DNA of 64,000 nt, from NCBI RefSeq assembly GCF_016185115.1, contig NZ_JACPOF010000020.1, positions 434,001 to 498,000 on the forward strand. The letters are read 5' to 3'. Each line of letters opens with the position of its first letter. Within the stretch, counting starts at the first letter, position 1. Positions 53,092 through 60,903 of this stretch are shown here, piece by piece. The notes beneath the pieces are model-generated. The model saw only the letters and a program-made list of their open reading frames with translations. It did not search any database and was not told where the DNA came from. The translations under genes and the position numbers were made by a program. Source of the stretch: Polaromonas sp. (lineage in GTDB: Bacteria > Pseudomonadota > Gammaproteobacteria > Burkholderiales > Burkholderiaceae_C).

Positions 53092-54006
53092 TTATGCAGC
53101 CTTCTTGATCGTCGGGGTCATCTGTGCGACCCATTCGCGCGGCGCCATGGGGAAGCCCAGGCGCTCGCGGCTTTCAAAATAACTTTGCGCGACGGCGCGC
53201 GCCAGGTTGCGGATGCGGCCGATATAGGCAGCGCGCTCGGTCACGGAAATCGCGCCGCGCGCATCCAGCAAATTGAAACTGTGCGCCGCTTTCAACACCT
53301 GCTCGTAAGCCGGCAATGCCAGTTGCGCTTCAATCAGGTGTTTGGCCTGTTTCTCATGCGCAGTGAAAGCGGTAAACAGGAAGTCCGCGTCGCTGTGCTC
53401 GAAGTTATAGGTCGATTGCTCGACCTCATTCTGTTTGTAGACATCGCCGTAGCTCAGGCCTTCGGTCCATGTCAGGTTGTAGACGTTGTCCACGCCCTGC
53501 AGATACATGGCCAGGCGCTCGAGGCCGTAGGTGATCTCGCCAGTGATCGGCTTGCAGTCGATGCCGCCGACCTGCTGGAAGTAGGTGAACTGCGTGACTT
53601 CCATGCCGTTGAGCCAGACTTCCCAGCCCAGGCCCCAGGCGCCCAGTGTCGGGTTCTCCCAGTCGTCTTCAACAAAACGGATGTCGTTTTTCTTCAAATC
53701 GAAACCCAGGGCTTCGAGCGAGCCGAGGTACAGCTCAAGAATGTTGGCCGGTGCGGGTTTGAGCACGACCTGGTACTGGTAGTAGTGCTGCAGGCGATTG
53801 GGGTTCTCACCGTAGCGGCCATCCTTGGGGCGGCGGCTGGGCTGCACATAGGCAGCCTTCCAGGGTTCCGGACCGAGCGCGCGCAGGAAGGTGGCGGTGT
53901 GCGAGGTGCCGGCGCCGACCTCCATGTCGTAAGGCTGCAAAAGAGCGCAGCCCTGGTCAGCCCAGTAGGACTGCAGCTTCAGGATGATTTGCTGGAAAGT
54001 GAGCAT
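53092..54006 (-). CDS. glyQ: Glycyl-tRNA synthetase alpha subunit
   Basis: 304 residues, catalytic class II subunit that forms glycyl-adenylate. The family start [15 protein letters not shown] and the motifs [40 protein letters not shown] and [12 protein letters not shown] are present. The ATG at 54006 agrees with the family start; the longer frame is not conserved. It is the first gene of the glyQS pair and follows lnt after about 110 bases. Confidence 0.96.
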   Translation of the reverse strand: MLTFQQIILKLQSYWADQGCALLQPYDMEVGAGTSHTATFLRALGPEPWKAAYVQPSRRPKDGRYGENPNRLQHYYQYQVVLKPAPANILELYLGSLEALGFDLKKNDIRFVEDDWENPTLGAWGLGWEVWLNGMEVTQFTYFQQVGGIDCKPITGEITYGLERLAMYLQGVDNVYNLTWTEGLSYGDVYKQNEVEQSTYNFEHSDADFLFTAFTAHEKQAKHLIEAQLALPAYEQVLKAAHSFNLLDARGAISVTERAAYIGRIRNLARAVAQSYFESRERLGFPMAPREWVAQMTPTIKKAA

Positions 54007-54114
54007 AAGTTTTGATGGGTCGCGCAGGAGGTCTGCGGTGGCTTCATGACGGGGCAAGCCGCCGCACCGCGAAACCCTTGATTTTACGGGGCAAACCGGT
54101 GCCCGCAGGCCTGT

Positions 54115-55818
54115 TCAGGCTTTGCGGCGTTTATGTCCGGTCAGGGCTGAACCAAGCAGCACCAGCACGATCAGGCCCCACCATGGCCACAGACCCAGCC
54201 GGGAGGCCCACCAGGCATAAGGGGTGATCCCGCTGCGGCCCTCAACTTCAGCCACCAGCGCACCTCGGGTATGGCGCGGCAGCAGGTGGATGACCCGGCC
54301 CCGGTAGTCGATGACAGCCGTCGCGCCGGTATTGGTGGCGCGCAGCATGGGGCGCTCGAACTCCAGCGCCCGCATGCGCGAGATGTTGAGGTGCTGGTCA
54401 ATCGCAATGGTGTTGCCGAACCAGGCGATGTTGCTGATGTTCACAAACATCGTCGGGCTGGCGGCCGGGTCGCGAAAGCGCGCCGCCAGTTCTTCGCCGA
54501 ACAGGTCTTCGTAACAGATGTTGGGCGCCAGCCGCTGGCCCCGCCAGTCGAACGAGGGCTGGGTGACTGCACCGCTGTTGAAATCGGCCAGTGGAATGTT
54601 GACGATGGCCAGGAACCACTTGAACAGGGGGTGCACAAACTCGCCGAAGGGCACCAGGTGGTGCTTGTCGTAGCGGTAAACATCGTCGGCGAGGCCTTTG
54701 CCTTCAACCGTTTGCGGCTTGAGCGCGATGGCCGAATTGCTGTAGCCGGCCTGACTGTTGCCCAGCGGGATGCCGATGATGGCTGCGGTTGCGGGTGCCC
54801 CGGCTTGCGGCCTGACGAACCTGCGCAGCAGGGTGTCCAGATAATCAGGTCGCAATTGTGCAGGCAGCAGCGGAATGGCGGTTTCGGGCGTGACGACCAG
54901 CGAACTGGTCGCCGCCATCAACTGCTGGCCATACCAGTTGAGTGCATCGGGAATGCCTTTGCCGCCCTGGAATTTTTCGTCCTGCGCGATATTGCCCTGC
55001 AGCAGGGTGACGGTGAAGGGTTTGTTGCCCGTGGCGGCCACCGGGTAGGCGGTGGTAAAGCGGGAAACGGTATCTGCATCCACCCGCACGGCAAAACCCG
55101 TCGCGGCCGCGACGGCAAGCCCGGCAATCACAACACCCGCATTGCGCAAACGCGGCCTGAGAACCAGCCCCGCAATGGCAGCAGCGACAAACGCTGCACC
55201 AAGCGTCAGGCCATGCACGCCAACCAGTTTGGCAAGATTGGCAAAAGGCCCTTCAAGGTGGGCGTAACCGCCTTCACCCCATGGGAAGCCTGTAAAAAAT
55301 TCGACCCGGCCCAATTCCGCCATCAGCCATAGCGCGGCAAACAGCAGCGCCCGTTGCGCCCGGTTGACAGGCGCAATGGCCACAAACAGGCCACAGACAA
55401 CAGCGTAATAAAGCGCCAGGAAGGCCGCCAGCCCGACGATGGCGATCACCGCCAGCGGCGACGCAAGGCCGCCATAGGTGTGCAGCGAGATAAACAGCCA
55501 CCACCAGGTGGCGCACTGCATCGCTGTGGCAAACAGCCAGCCCAGAAAAGCGCCGCGCTTCCATGTGCGGCAGTTGTCCAGATACAGGGCAAGCACCACC
55601 AGCGACAGCAACTGCAGCCACCACACCGGCTGGCCCCGCATCAAGCCGAAAGAGAACGGCCAGGCAATGCTCAGCGCATGGGCGCACCCGGCGAGAACAA
55701 CGATGGCGATCTGCATCAATGACGCACCGCTGCGCGGCGCAGGCTGGGCTGCGTGCTCAAGCAGGGCCGGCAGGGTGGGCAGTGAGCCCGCCATGCTGTT
55801 GATCACATCACGTGCCAA
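54115..55818 (-). CDS. lnt: Apolipoprotein N-acyltransferase
   Basis: 567-residue inner-membrane enzyme that N-acylates the lipoprotein N-terminal cysteine. It has about eight membrane segments, then a nitrilase-like periplasmic domain. The catalytic Glu-Lys-Cys are visible: Glu in VTPETAIPLL (about 313), Lys in YDKHHLVPFGEF (about 383) and Cys in NICYEDLFGEE (about 432). FTGFPWGEGGYA is the usual helix-loop hallmark. It is slightly longer than average at the N-terminus. It is next to corC, as in many proteobacteria. Confidence 0.95.
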   Translation of the reverse strand: MARDVINSMAGSLPTLPALLEHAAQPAPRSGASLMQIAIVVLAGCAHALSIAWPFSFGLMRGQPVWWLQLLSLVVLALYLDNCRTWKRGAFLGWLFATAMQCATWWWLFISLHTYGGLASPLAVIAIVGLAAFLALYYAVVCGLFVAIAPVNRAQRALLFAALWLMAELGRVEFFTGFPWGEGGYAHLEGPFANLAKLVGVHGLTLGAAFVAAAIAGLVLRPRLRNAGVVIAGLAVAAATGFAVRVDADTVSRFTTAYPVAATGNKPFTVTLLQGNIAQDEKFQGGKGIPDALNWYGQQLMAATSSLVVTPETAIPLLPAQLRPDYLDTLLRRFVRPQAGAPATAAIIGIPLGNSQAGYSNSAIALKPQTVEGKGLADDVYRYDKHHLVPFGEFVHPLFKWFLAIVNIPLADFNSGAVTQPSFDWRGQRLAPNICYEDLFGEELAARFRDPAASPTMFVNISNIAWFGNTIAIDQHLNISRMRALEFERPMLRATNTGATAVIDYRGRVIHLLPRHTRGALVAEVEGRSGITPYAWWASRLGLWPWWGLIVLVLLGSALTGHKRRKA

Positions 55819-55842
55819 TTTTGCCGCGCCCGTCCTGCTGGC

Positions 55843-56697
55843 TCAGGCCGCAGGCGCGACCGGTGAGACCTTGAACCAGCGCACCGCACCACCCTTGGTG
55901 TGCAGCACGGTGAACTGCAGGCCGGAGAGCGCATAGTGCTCACCGCGCTTGGGCACATGGCCCATCTCGTGCGCGACCAGGCCGCCTATGGTGTCGAAGT
56001 CGCTTTCCATCAGGCTGACGCCGAAGGCTTCGCTGACCCGCTCTATCGATGTGTCGCCGCTGACGCGGTAGGTACGGTCAGAAAGGCCGAAGATGTCGCC
56101 CTCGTCTTCGGCGATGTCGAACTCGTCTTCAATCTCGCCGACGATCTGCTCCAGCACGTCTTCAATCGTGATGAGGCCGGCGACGCGGCCAAATTCGTCG
56201 ATGACGATGGCCAGGTGGTTGCGGTTGCCACGGAATTCACGCAGCAGGTCGTTGAGGCCCTTGCTTTCGGGCACAAACACCGCCGGGCGCAGCAGGGCCT
56301 TGATGTTGAGTTCCGGTGCGCGCTGCAGCTTGAGCAGATCCTTGGCCATCAGGATGCCGAGGATGTTTTCCTTTTCGCCCTCATAGACGGGGAAGCGCGA
56401 GTGGGCGGTGTCGATGACGAGGTGCAGAAGTTCGTCAAACGGTGCATCGATGTTGATGAGGTCCATGCGCGGGGCGGCGACCATCACGTCACCGGCCGTC
56501 ATGTCGGCCATGCGGATGACGCCTTCAAGCATCTCGCGGCTCTGGGCGCCTATGACTTCGTTGTCCTGGGCTTCCACCAGGGTTTCGATCAGTTCGTCTT
56601 TCGAGTCCGGACCGGGGTGGAGCATTTCAGCCAGCTTCTGCAGGAAGCCGCGCTTGTCTTCATGCTTTGAAGACCTACTGGGGGGAATATCGGACAC
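55843..56697 (-). CDS. corC: CorC-family CBS-domain protein (HlyC/CorC)
   Basis: 284 residues without the membrane DUF21 domain, as in true CorC. Two CBS domains are near residues 60-190 (VMVAAPRMDLINID start; IVIDEFGRVAGLITIEDVLE in the second). The C-terminal CorC_HlyC transporter-associated domain starts about 200 (YRVSGDTSIERVSEAFG and TIGGLVAHEMGHVPKRGE). It is linked to magnesium/cobalt homeostasis or envelope maintenance. Position upstream of lnt is conserved in proteobacteria. Confidence 0.94.
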   Translation of the reverse strand: MSDIPPSRSSKHEDKRGFLQKLAEMLHPGPDSKDELIETLVEAQDNEVIGAQSREMLEGVIRMADMTAGDVMVAAPRMDLINIDAPFDELLHLVIDTAHSRFPVYEGEKENILGILMAKDLLKLQRAPELNIKALLRPAVFVPESKGLNDLLREFRGNRNHLAIVIDEFGRVAGLITIEDVLEQIVGEIEDEFDIAEDEGDIFGLSDRTYRVSGDTSIERVSEAFGVSLMESDFDTIGGLVAHEMGHVPKRGEHYALSGLQFTVLHTKGGAVRWFKVSPVAPAA

Positions 56698-56821
56698 GGG
56701 CGGTGTTCGGTAGTTAGGGAAAGGCTAGTGTAGTGTCTTGAGATGACAGCTGCGGGGGCGATTCCGGCAGGCTCGGAATCCGGGTTCAAGGTCTGAACGC
56801 AGCGAGGACTTCGCAAGCAGG

Positions 56822-56878
56822 GGCCGCGGAACCGGCTCAGCCGGGCCGCAGGCGCAGCGCCCCCCTCGGGGGGCAGCT
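56822..56878. repeat. GC-rich dispersed palindromic element, variant copy 4
   Basis: On the minus strand CAGCTGCCCCCCGAGGGGGG is followed by GCGCTGCGCC and GGCCCGGCTGAGCC. The CCCCCGAGGGGG core is shared with copies 1-3, but the right flank differs, so it is a diverged or related element. Confidence 0.65.
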
Positions 56879-56883
56879 GGTTA

Positions 56884-56972
56884 TTGGGGTCAGACGCCAA
56901 TTTCGCTGAGGTGCCTTGCACCGCATTCTCCGGACAAGCCAAAGGCTTGGCGAATTTGGACTCTGACCCCAA
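56884..56972. repeat. Inverted-repeat element bounded by TTGGGGTCAGA
   Basis: About 85 bases with near-perfect ends: TTGGGGTCAGACGCCAATTT at the left and AAATTTG...TCTGACCCCAA at the right when read as complement. It also carries TTCGC/GCGAA inside. The form suggests a miniature inverted-repeat or REP-type unit mobilised by a Y1 (RAYT) transposase, which is inference; no transposase is adjacent. Confidence 0.7.
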
Positions 56973-56993
56973 AAACCAGCGTGGGGGCTCTAT

Positions 56994-57740
56994 TCAGGGA
57001 CTTGAGCGTTCCCTGGAATCGCGCACGCCGCTCCTGACCTCTTGCACCATGGCCAGCAAATCCCAGAACTGCTTGGCCTGCACCTTGAGGCGGTAGTCGG
57101 TCTGGGCGATCTGTTCTTCGACCATCTCGGTCACGCGTGAGTCCATGTCGGCGGGCGGGAGCTTGAGGTAGGCCTCGCTCTCGGAGCCGTCGCGCTCAAT
57201 GATGGCGCCGGCCTTGCGGGCGATGTTGAGCATGGCGGTGTTTTCGCTCAGCGCGTGGATGAACATCATGTCCACCCCTTCATTGCGGGCATGCATCACG
57301 GCGCGGTCAAACAGGCGTGCGCCATAGCCCCGACCACGCGCACGCGCCAACACGGAGACGCCGAACTCGGCGCAGCTTTTGAGGTTGGGATCGGTTGAGA
57401 AAGCCAGATGCGCCATGGCAATGAGCTCAAGGCGGCGGTTGTAGATGCCGAAGATCTCATCACGCTCGAAATCCAGCCCGCTGACATAACGGCGAATCTG
57501 CTCGTCGTTGGCGGCATAGCCAAAGCGCAGGTAACGGTCATGCGCATCAAGCGACAGCAAATGCGCGGCGATGCGTTCGCCGTGGCTGGGGCCGATGGAG
57601 CGGATAGGCACCATCACCGGGGCATCGCCCGGGCGGGGACGGGTGATGACACGGTCGCGCTCAGGCGTCTCCACCGGCGGGCGGAAAAATTCCCTGCTGG
57701 CGTGGAAAGAGGCTTTAAGAAAGGCACCGGGTGTGACCAT
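56994..57740 (-). CDS. GNAT-family N-acetyltransferase
   Basis: 248 residues. The acetyl-CoA pyrophosphate loop is ARARGRGYGARLFDRAV (RxxGxG/A type), preceded by AEFGVSVLARARG on strand beta-4. A helical N-terminal part precedes the domain, and a C-terminal tail of about 60 residues (VEEQIAQTDYRLKVQAKQFW) is probably a coiled coil. The substrate is unknown; proteins or small amines are possible. It stands apart from corC and is flanked by repeats on both sides. Confidence 0.85.
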   Translation of the reverse strand: MVTPGAFLKASFHASREFFRPPVETPERDRVITRPRPGDAPVMVPIRSIGPSHGERIAAHLLSLDAHDRYLRFGYAANDEQIRRYVSGLDFERDEIFGIYNRRLELIAMAHLAFSTDPNLKSCAEFGVSVLARARGRGYGARLFDRAVMHARNEGVDMMFIHALSENTAMLNIARKAGAIIERDGSESEAYLKLPPADMDSRVTEMVEEQIAQTDYRLKVQAKQFWDLLAMVQEVRSGVRDSRERSSP

Positions 57741-58032
57741 GCGTCGAATATAAGGGTTATCCCTAGTTTTTTACAGCCAGGGGCTTTTGGCTGCCAGCAG
57801 CGGTTGCGCACAACTCCACACCCAAAGACACAGTCGAGAATCAATATACACAACGTTTTATTGCTACATAAAATATAGCAATCGGCTTTTTTCGAGCATG
57901 GGAGGCGTTACCAATTGGCATCAAAACCGGGAGCCCCGCCTAAATCTCTTCCATCTTGGCCCCGGCTGCGGCGCCTGACAATCCCTTTTTGCCCGGCCGT
58001 GGTCGTGGATTCGTCTGCACTGGCGTTCGGAT
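57741..58032. other. Intergenic region without a visible gene
   Basis: About 290 bases between the GNAT gene and the dispersed element. The only structured feature is TTGCTA-CATAAAATA-TAGCAA (57861-57881) followed by TCGGCTTTTTT, a small hairpin that could terminate rightward transcription. It also resembles the left end of the dispersed element that follows. No open frame with recognisable coding features was found. Confidence 0.6.
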
Positions 58033-58200
58033 TTGCTACTAAATTAATAGCTGCTCACGCACGTATTTATTGACCTGGAGGCCGATTTGATGCCTAAAAA
58101 TGGCCTTTTGAAGAGCTTTTTTTGCTGTTTTCGTCGCTGAGCGCGTCATCAAAGTCATTTTTTAACGTACACGTTAAATTTTTAACATATACAGCAAAAT
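58033..58200. repeat. Dispersed intergenic element with terminal palindrome, copy 2
   Basis: It starts TTGCTACTAAATTAATAGC, then TGCTCACGCACGTATTTA and GGAGGCCGATTTGATG, a T-rich middle, and TTTAACGTACACGTTAAA (58161-58178, palindromic except the centre). It shows the same order and orientation as 32424-32610. It ends a few bases from the Lrp-gene stop codon. Confidence 0.75.
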
Positions 58201-58205
58201 GATGG

Positions 58206-58679
58206 CTAGACGGGCACTGCCGTCGTCGCCTTGACCCGGTCCAGCACAAAACTGGTCTTGCAATCCTGCACGCTGGGGTGCTTGAGCAGGGTGTCCATCA
58301 CAAAGCGGCTGTAGTGGGCCATGTCCTCCACCACCACGCGCAGAAAGTAGTCCATTTCGCCAGTCAGGGCAGCGCACTCGACCACCTCGGGCCAGGCCTG
58401 CACACTGGCGCGGAAGAGGTCCATGGGATTGCGTTTGTGGCTTTCGGTGTGCTTTTCAAGCCGCACATTGAGGTAAGCGGTCAGGCCCAGGCCCACCTTT
58501 TCGGGTTTGACCAGAGCGACGTACCGGTCAATCACGCCGCTTTCTTCCAGCCGCTTCACGCGGCGCAACACGGCGCTGGGCGACAGGCTGACCTGTTCGG
58601 CCAGCTGGTCATAGGTGGCGCGGCCATCAGCCTGCAAACTGCGCAAAATCTGCCTGTCAAGCTTGTCGAGTGTTTCCAT
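58206..58679 (-). CDS. Lrp/AsnC-family transcriptional regulator
   Basis: 157 residues. The N-terminal AsnC-type helix-turn-helix is [20 protein letters not shown], then [20 protein letters not shown]. The C-terminal RAM (ligand/oligomerisation) domain includes [21 protein letters not shown]. The start at 58679 (METLDKLD) is used. It is divergent from hpd with a palindrome between them, so it is the likely regulator of tyrosine/phenylalanine catabolism here; the effector may be an aromatic amino acid. The stop is adjacent to a dispersed element. Confidence 0.93.
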   Translation of the reverse strand: METLDKLDRQILRSLQADGRATYDQLAEQVSLSPSAVLRRVKRLEESGVIDRYVALVKPEKVGLGLTAYLNVRLEKHTESHKRNPMDLFRASVQAWPEVVECAALTGEMDYFLRVVVEDMAHYSRFVMDTLLKHPSVQDCKTSFVLDRVKATTAVPV

Positions 58680-58690
58680 TCTTAATATTT

Positions 58691-58705
58691 TGCAGGATTC
58701 CTGCA
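58691..58705. promoter_or_regulatory. Palindromic site in the lrp-hpd divergent promoter region
   Basis: TGCAGGATTCCTGCA is a perfect 7+1+7 palindrome with AT-rich flanks (AATATTT left, TATTC right). It lies 12 bases from the Lrp start and about 84 from hpd. Lrp/AsnC regulators bind such 15-base sites, so it is the likely operator. Confidence 0.65.
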
Positions 58706-58788
58706 TATTCACCAAGCCTGCGCCTGAATACGCAGAAAAACTGATGGTCGTCGCTTCTAAAGTCTATAAATACCTTTTGGAGACAGAC

Positions 58789-59916
58789 ATGAACGCACCC
58801 GAATCCCTCTCGTTTGAAACCGGCCAGGCTTGGGACAACCCCATGGGCACCGCAGGCTTTGAATTTATCGAATACGCGGCACCGGACCCAAAAGCCATGG
58901 GCGAAGTCTTCAAGCAGATGGGTTTCACGCCAATTGCGCGGCATCGCCACAAGGACGTGACGCTGTACCGCCAGGGCGGCATCAACTTCATCATCAATGC
59001 CGAACCTGACTCGTTCGCCCAGCGATTTGCGCGCCAGCACGGTCCCAGCGTCTGCGCAATCGCCTTTCGCGTGCAGGACGCCAAGGCAGCCTACGAACGC
59101 GCCATCTCCCTGGGTGCATGGGGTTACGCTGATACCGCCGGCCCGGGCGAGCTGAACATTCCGGCCATCAAGGGCATTGGCGACTCCATCATTTATTTCA
59201 TCGACCAGTGGCGCGGCAAGAACGGCGCACAGCCGGGCGATATCGGCAACATCGGTTTTTACGATGTCGACTTCAAGCCCCTGCCCGGCGTGACGGCGGA
59301 CGCACTGAACCCGGTCGGCAACGGCCTGACCTACATAGACCACCTGACGCACAACGTGCACCGCGGCCGCATGGACGAGTGGGCTGGTTTTTACGAGCGC
59401 CTGTTCAACTTCCGCGAGATCCGCTATTTCGACATTGAAGGCCAGGTCACCGGCGTCAAGAGCAAGGCCATGACCAGCCCCTGCGGCAAGATCCGCATCC
59501 CCATCAACGAGGAAGGCAATGAAAAAGCCGGCCAGATCCAGGAGTACCTGGACAGATACCACGGAGAGGGCATACAGCACATCGCCATGGGCAGCAACGA
59601 TTTGCTGAAGACGGTAGACCAGATGCGCGCCAACGGTGTCACGCTGCTGGACACCATAGACACCTATTACGAGCTCATCGACAAGCGCATTCCCGGCCAT
59701 GGCGAGGATGTCGCCGCGCTGCAAAAACGCAAGGTGCTGGTCGATGGCAAAAAAGGCGCGCTGCTGCTGCAGATCTTCAGCGAGAACCAGTTGGGCCCGA
59801 TCTTCTTTGAATTCATACAGCGCAAAGGCGATGACGGGTTTGGTGAAGGCAATTTCAAGGCGTTGTTTGAAAGCATAGAGCTAGACCAGATGCGCCGCGG
59901 CGTCCTGGCCAAATGA
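58789..59916 (+). CDS. hpd: 4-Hydroxyphenylpyruvate dioxygenase
   Basis: 375-residue non-haem iron enzyme that turns 4-hydroxyphenylpyruvate into homogentisate. The two vicinal-oxygen-chelate halves are visible. The iron ligands fit His in [10 protein letters not shown] (about 184), His in [11 protein letters not shown] (about 263) and Glu in [12 protein letters not shown] (about 340). The ATG at 58789 has GGAG 9 bases upstream; the earlier part of the frame lies in the lrp region. It precedes phhA, 114 bases away. Confidence 0.96.
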   Translation: MNAPESLSFETGQAWDNPMGTAGFEFIEYAAPDPKAMGEVFKQMGFTPIARHRHKDVTLYRQGGINFIINAEPDSFAQRFARQHGPSVCAIAFRVQDAKAAYERAISLGAWGYADTAGPGELNIPAIKGIGDSIIYFIDQWRGKNGAQPGDIGNIGFYDVDFKPLPGVTADALNPVGNGLTYIDHLTHNVHRGRMDEWAGFYERLFNFREIRYFDIEGQVTGVKSKAMTSPCGKIRIPINEEGNEKAGQIQEYLDRYHGEGIQHIAMGSNDLLKTVDQMRANGVTLLDTIDTYYELIDKRIPGHGEDVAALQKRKVLVDGKKGALLLQIFSENQLGPIFFEFIQRKGDDGFGEGNFKALFESIELDQMRRGVLAK

Positions 59917-60030
59917 CCTCCGACAAAAGGCTCATGGCGTCGTTGCACACGCTTGCCGTAGCGTTGCTACTGTCTGCGCGTGCGCGCCTCGCCCTGAACC
60001 TTTTTCGAAGGTCTGGCGAAAGGGTTTCAT

Positions 60031-60897
60031 ATGGCAGTTAAACCTGCGGTTTACGGGAACAGCGAGCGCCCACCGCGAGGTGACTATTCACGCGGAGGCG
60101 AGGTAGCAGCCGACTACACCTGCCCACAAAACTACGCCGCATACACAGCCGCAGATCACGACACCTACAGCCGCCTGTATAAACGCCAGTCAGCGCTGCT
60201 GCCTGGCCTGGCGTGTGACGAGTTCATCGCTGCGCTGCCATCACTGGGTGTGTCAGAACGCATTCCGCGTTTTGAAGACATCAACAACAAGCTGTTCAAG
60301 GCCACGGGCTGGGAAGTGGTGGCGGTGCCGGGGCTGATTCCGGAAGTGCCCTTCTTCACCCTGCTGGCCAACCGCAAGTTCCCGGTGACGGACTGGATAC
60401 GCAAGCCTGAAGAGTTCGACTACATCGTAGAGCCAGACATCTTTCACGACCTGTTCGGCCATGTGCCACTGTTGTTCGACCCGGTGTTTGCCGACCACAT
60501 GCAGGCCTATGGCGCAGGCGGGCTGAAGGCGCACCGGCTGGGCGCCTGCGAGCAGTTGTCGCGCCTTTACTGGTACACGATTGAATTTGGCCTCATGCGC
60601 CAGCGCGGCGAGATCAGGGCTTATGGCGCGGGCATTTTGAGTTCAGCGGGCGAGCTGGCTTACGCTGTCAAAAACGCAGAGCCGCAACGCATCATGCTGG
60701 ATGTGCTGCGCGCCATGCGCACGCGCTACAAGATAGACAGCTACCAGCAAACCTACTTCGTGATTGACAGCTTCCAGCAGCTGTTTGACATGACGGCGCC
60801 TGACTTTACGCCGCTGTACCAGCAGCTTCGCCGCATGAAAGAACTTGCTGCAGATGAGTCCCTGCCTGAAGACGCACCTGCAGGCACAAGCGCCTGA
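60031..60897 (+). CDS. phhA: Phenylalanine 4-monooxygenase (hydroxylase)
   Basis: 288-residue bacterial-type pterin-dependent hydroxylase converting phenylalanine to tyrosine. The iron triad is in DIFHDLFGHVPLL (His at about 139 and 144) and YWYTIEFGLM (Glu about 184). It contains VPGLIPEVPFFTLLANRKFP of the pterin-binding region. No regulatory ACT domain is present, as usual in bacteria. With hpd next to it and the Lrp regulator nearby, it supplies tyrosine and so 4-hydroxyphenylpyruvate for the same route. Confidence 0.96.
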   Translation: MAVKPAVYGNSERPPRGDYSRGGEVAADYTCPQNYAAYTAADHDTYSRLYKRQSALLPGLACDEFIAALPSLGVSERIPRFEDINNKLFKATGWEVVAVPGLIPEVPFFTLLANRKFPVTDWIRKPEEFDYIVEPDIFHDLFGHVPLLFDPVFADHMQAYGAGGLKAHRLGACEQLSRLYWYTIEFGLMRQRGEIRAYGAGILSSAGELAYAVKNAEPQRIMLDVLRAMRTRYKIDSYQQTYFVIDSFQQLFDMTAPDFTPLYQQLRRMKELAADESLPEDAPAGTSA

Positions 60898-60903
60898 ACC
60901 GGA

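Noticed and set aside
51556..54015. 819-residue plus-strand open frame opposite glyS and glyQ
   Set aside because: It is fully antisense to two highly conserved synthetase genes, shows no recognisable motif, and is the expected shadow of high-GC codon bias.
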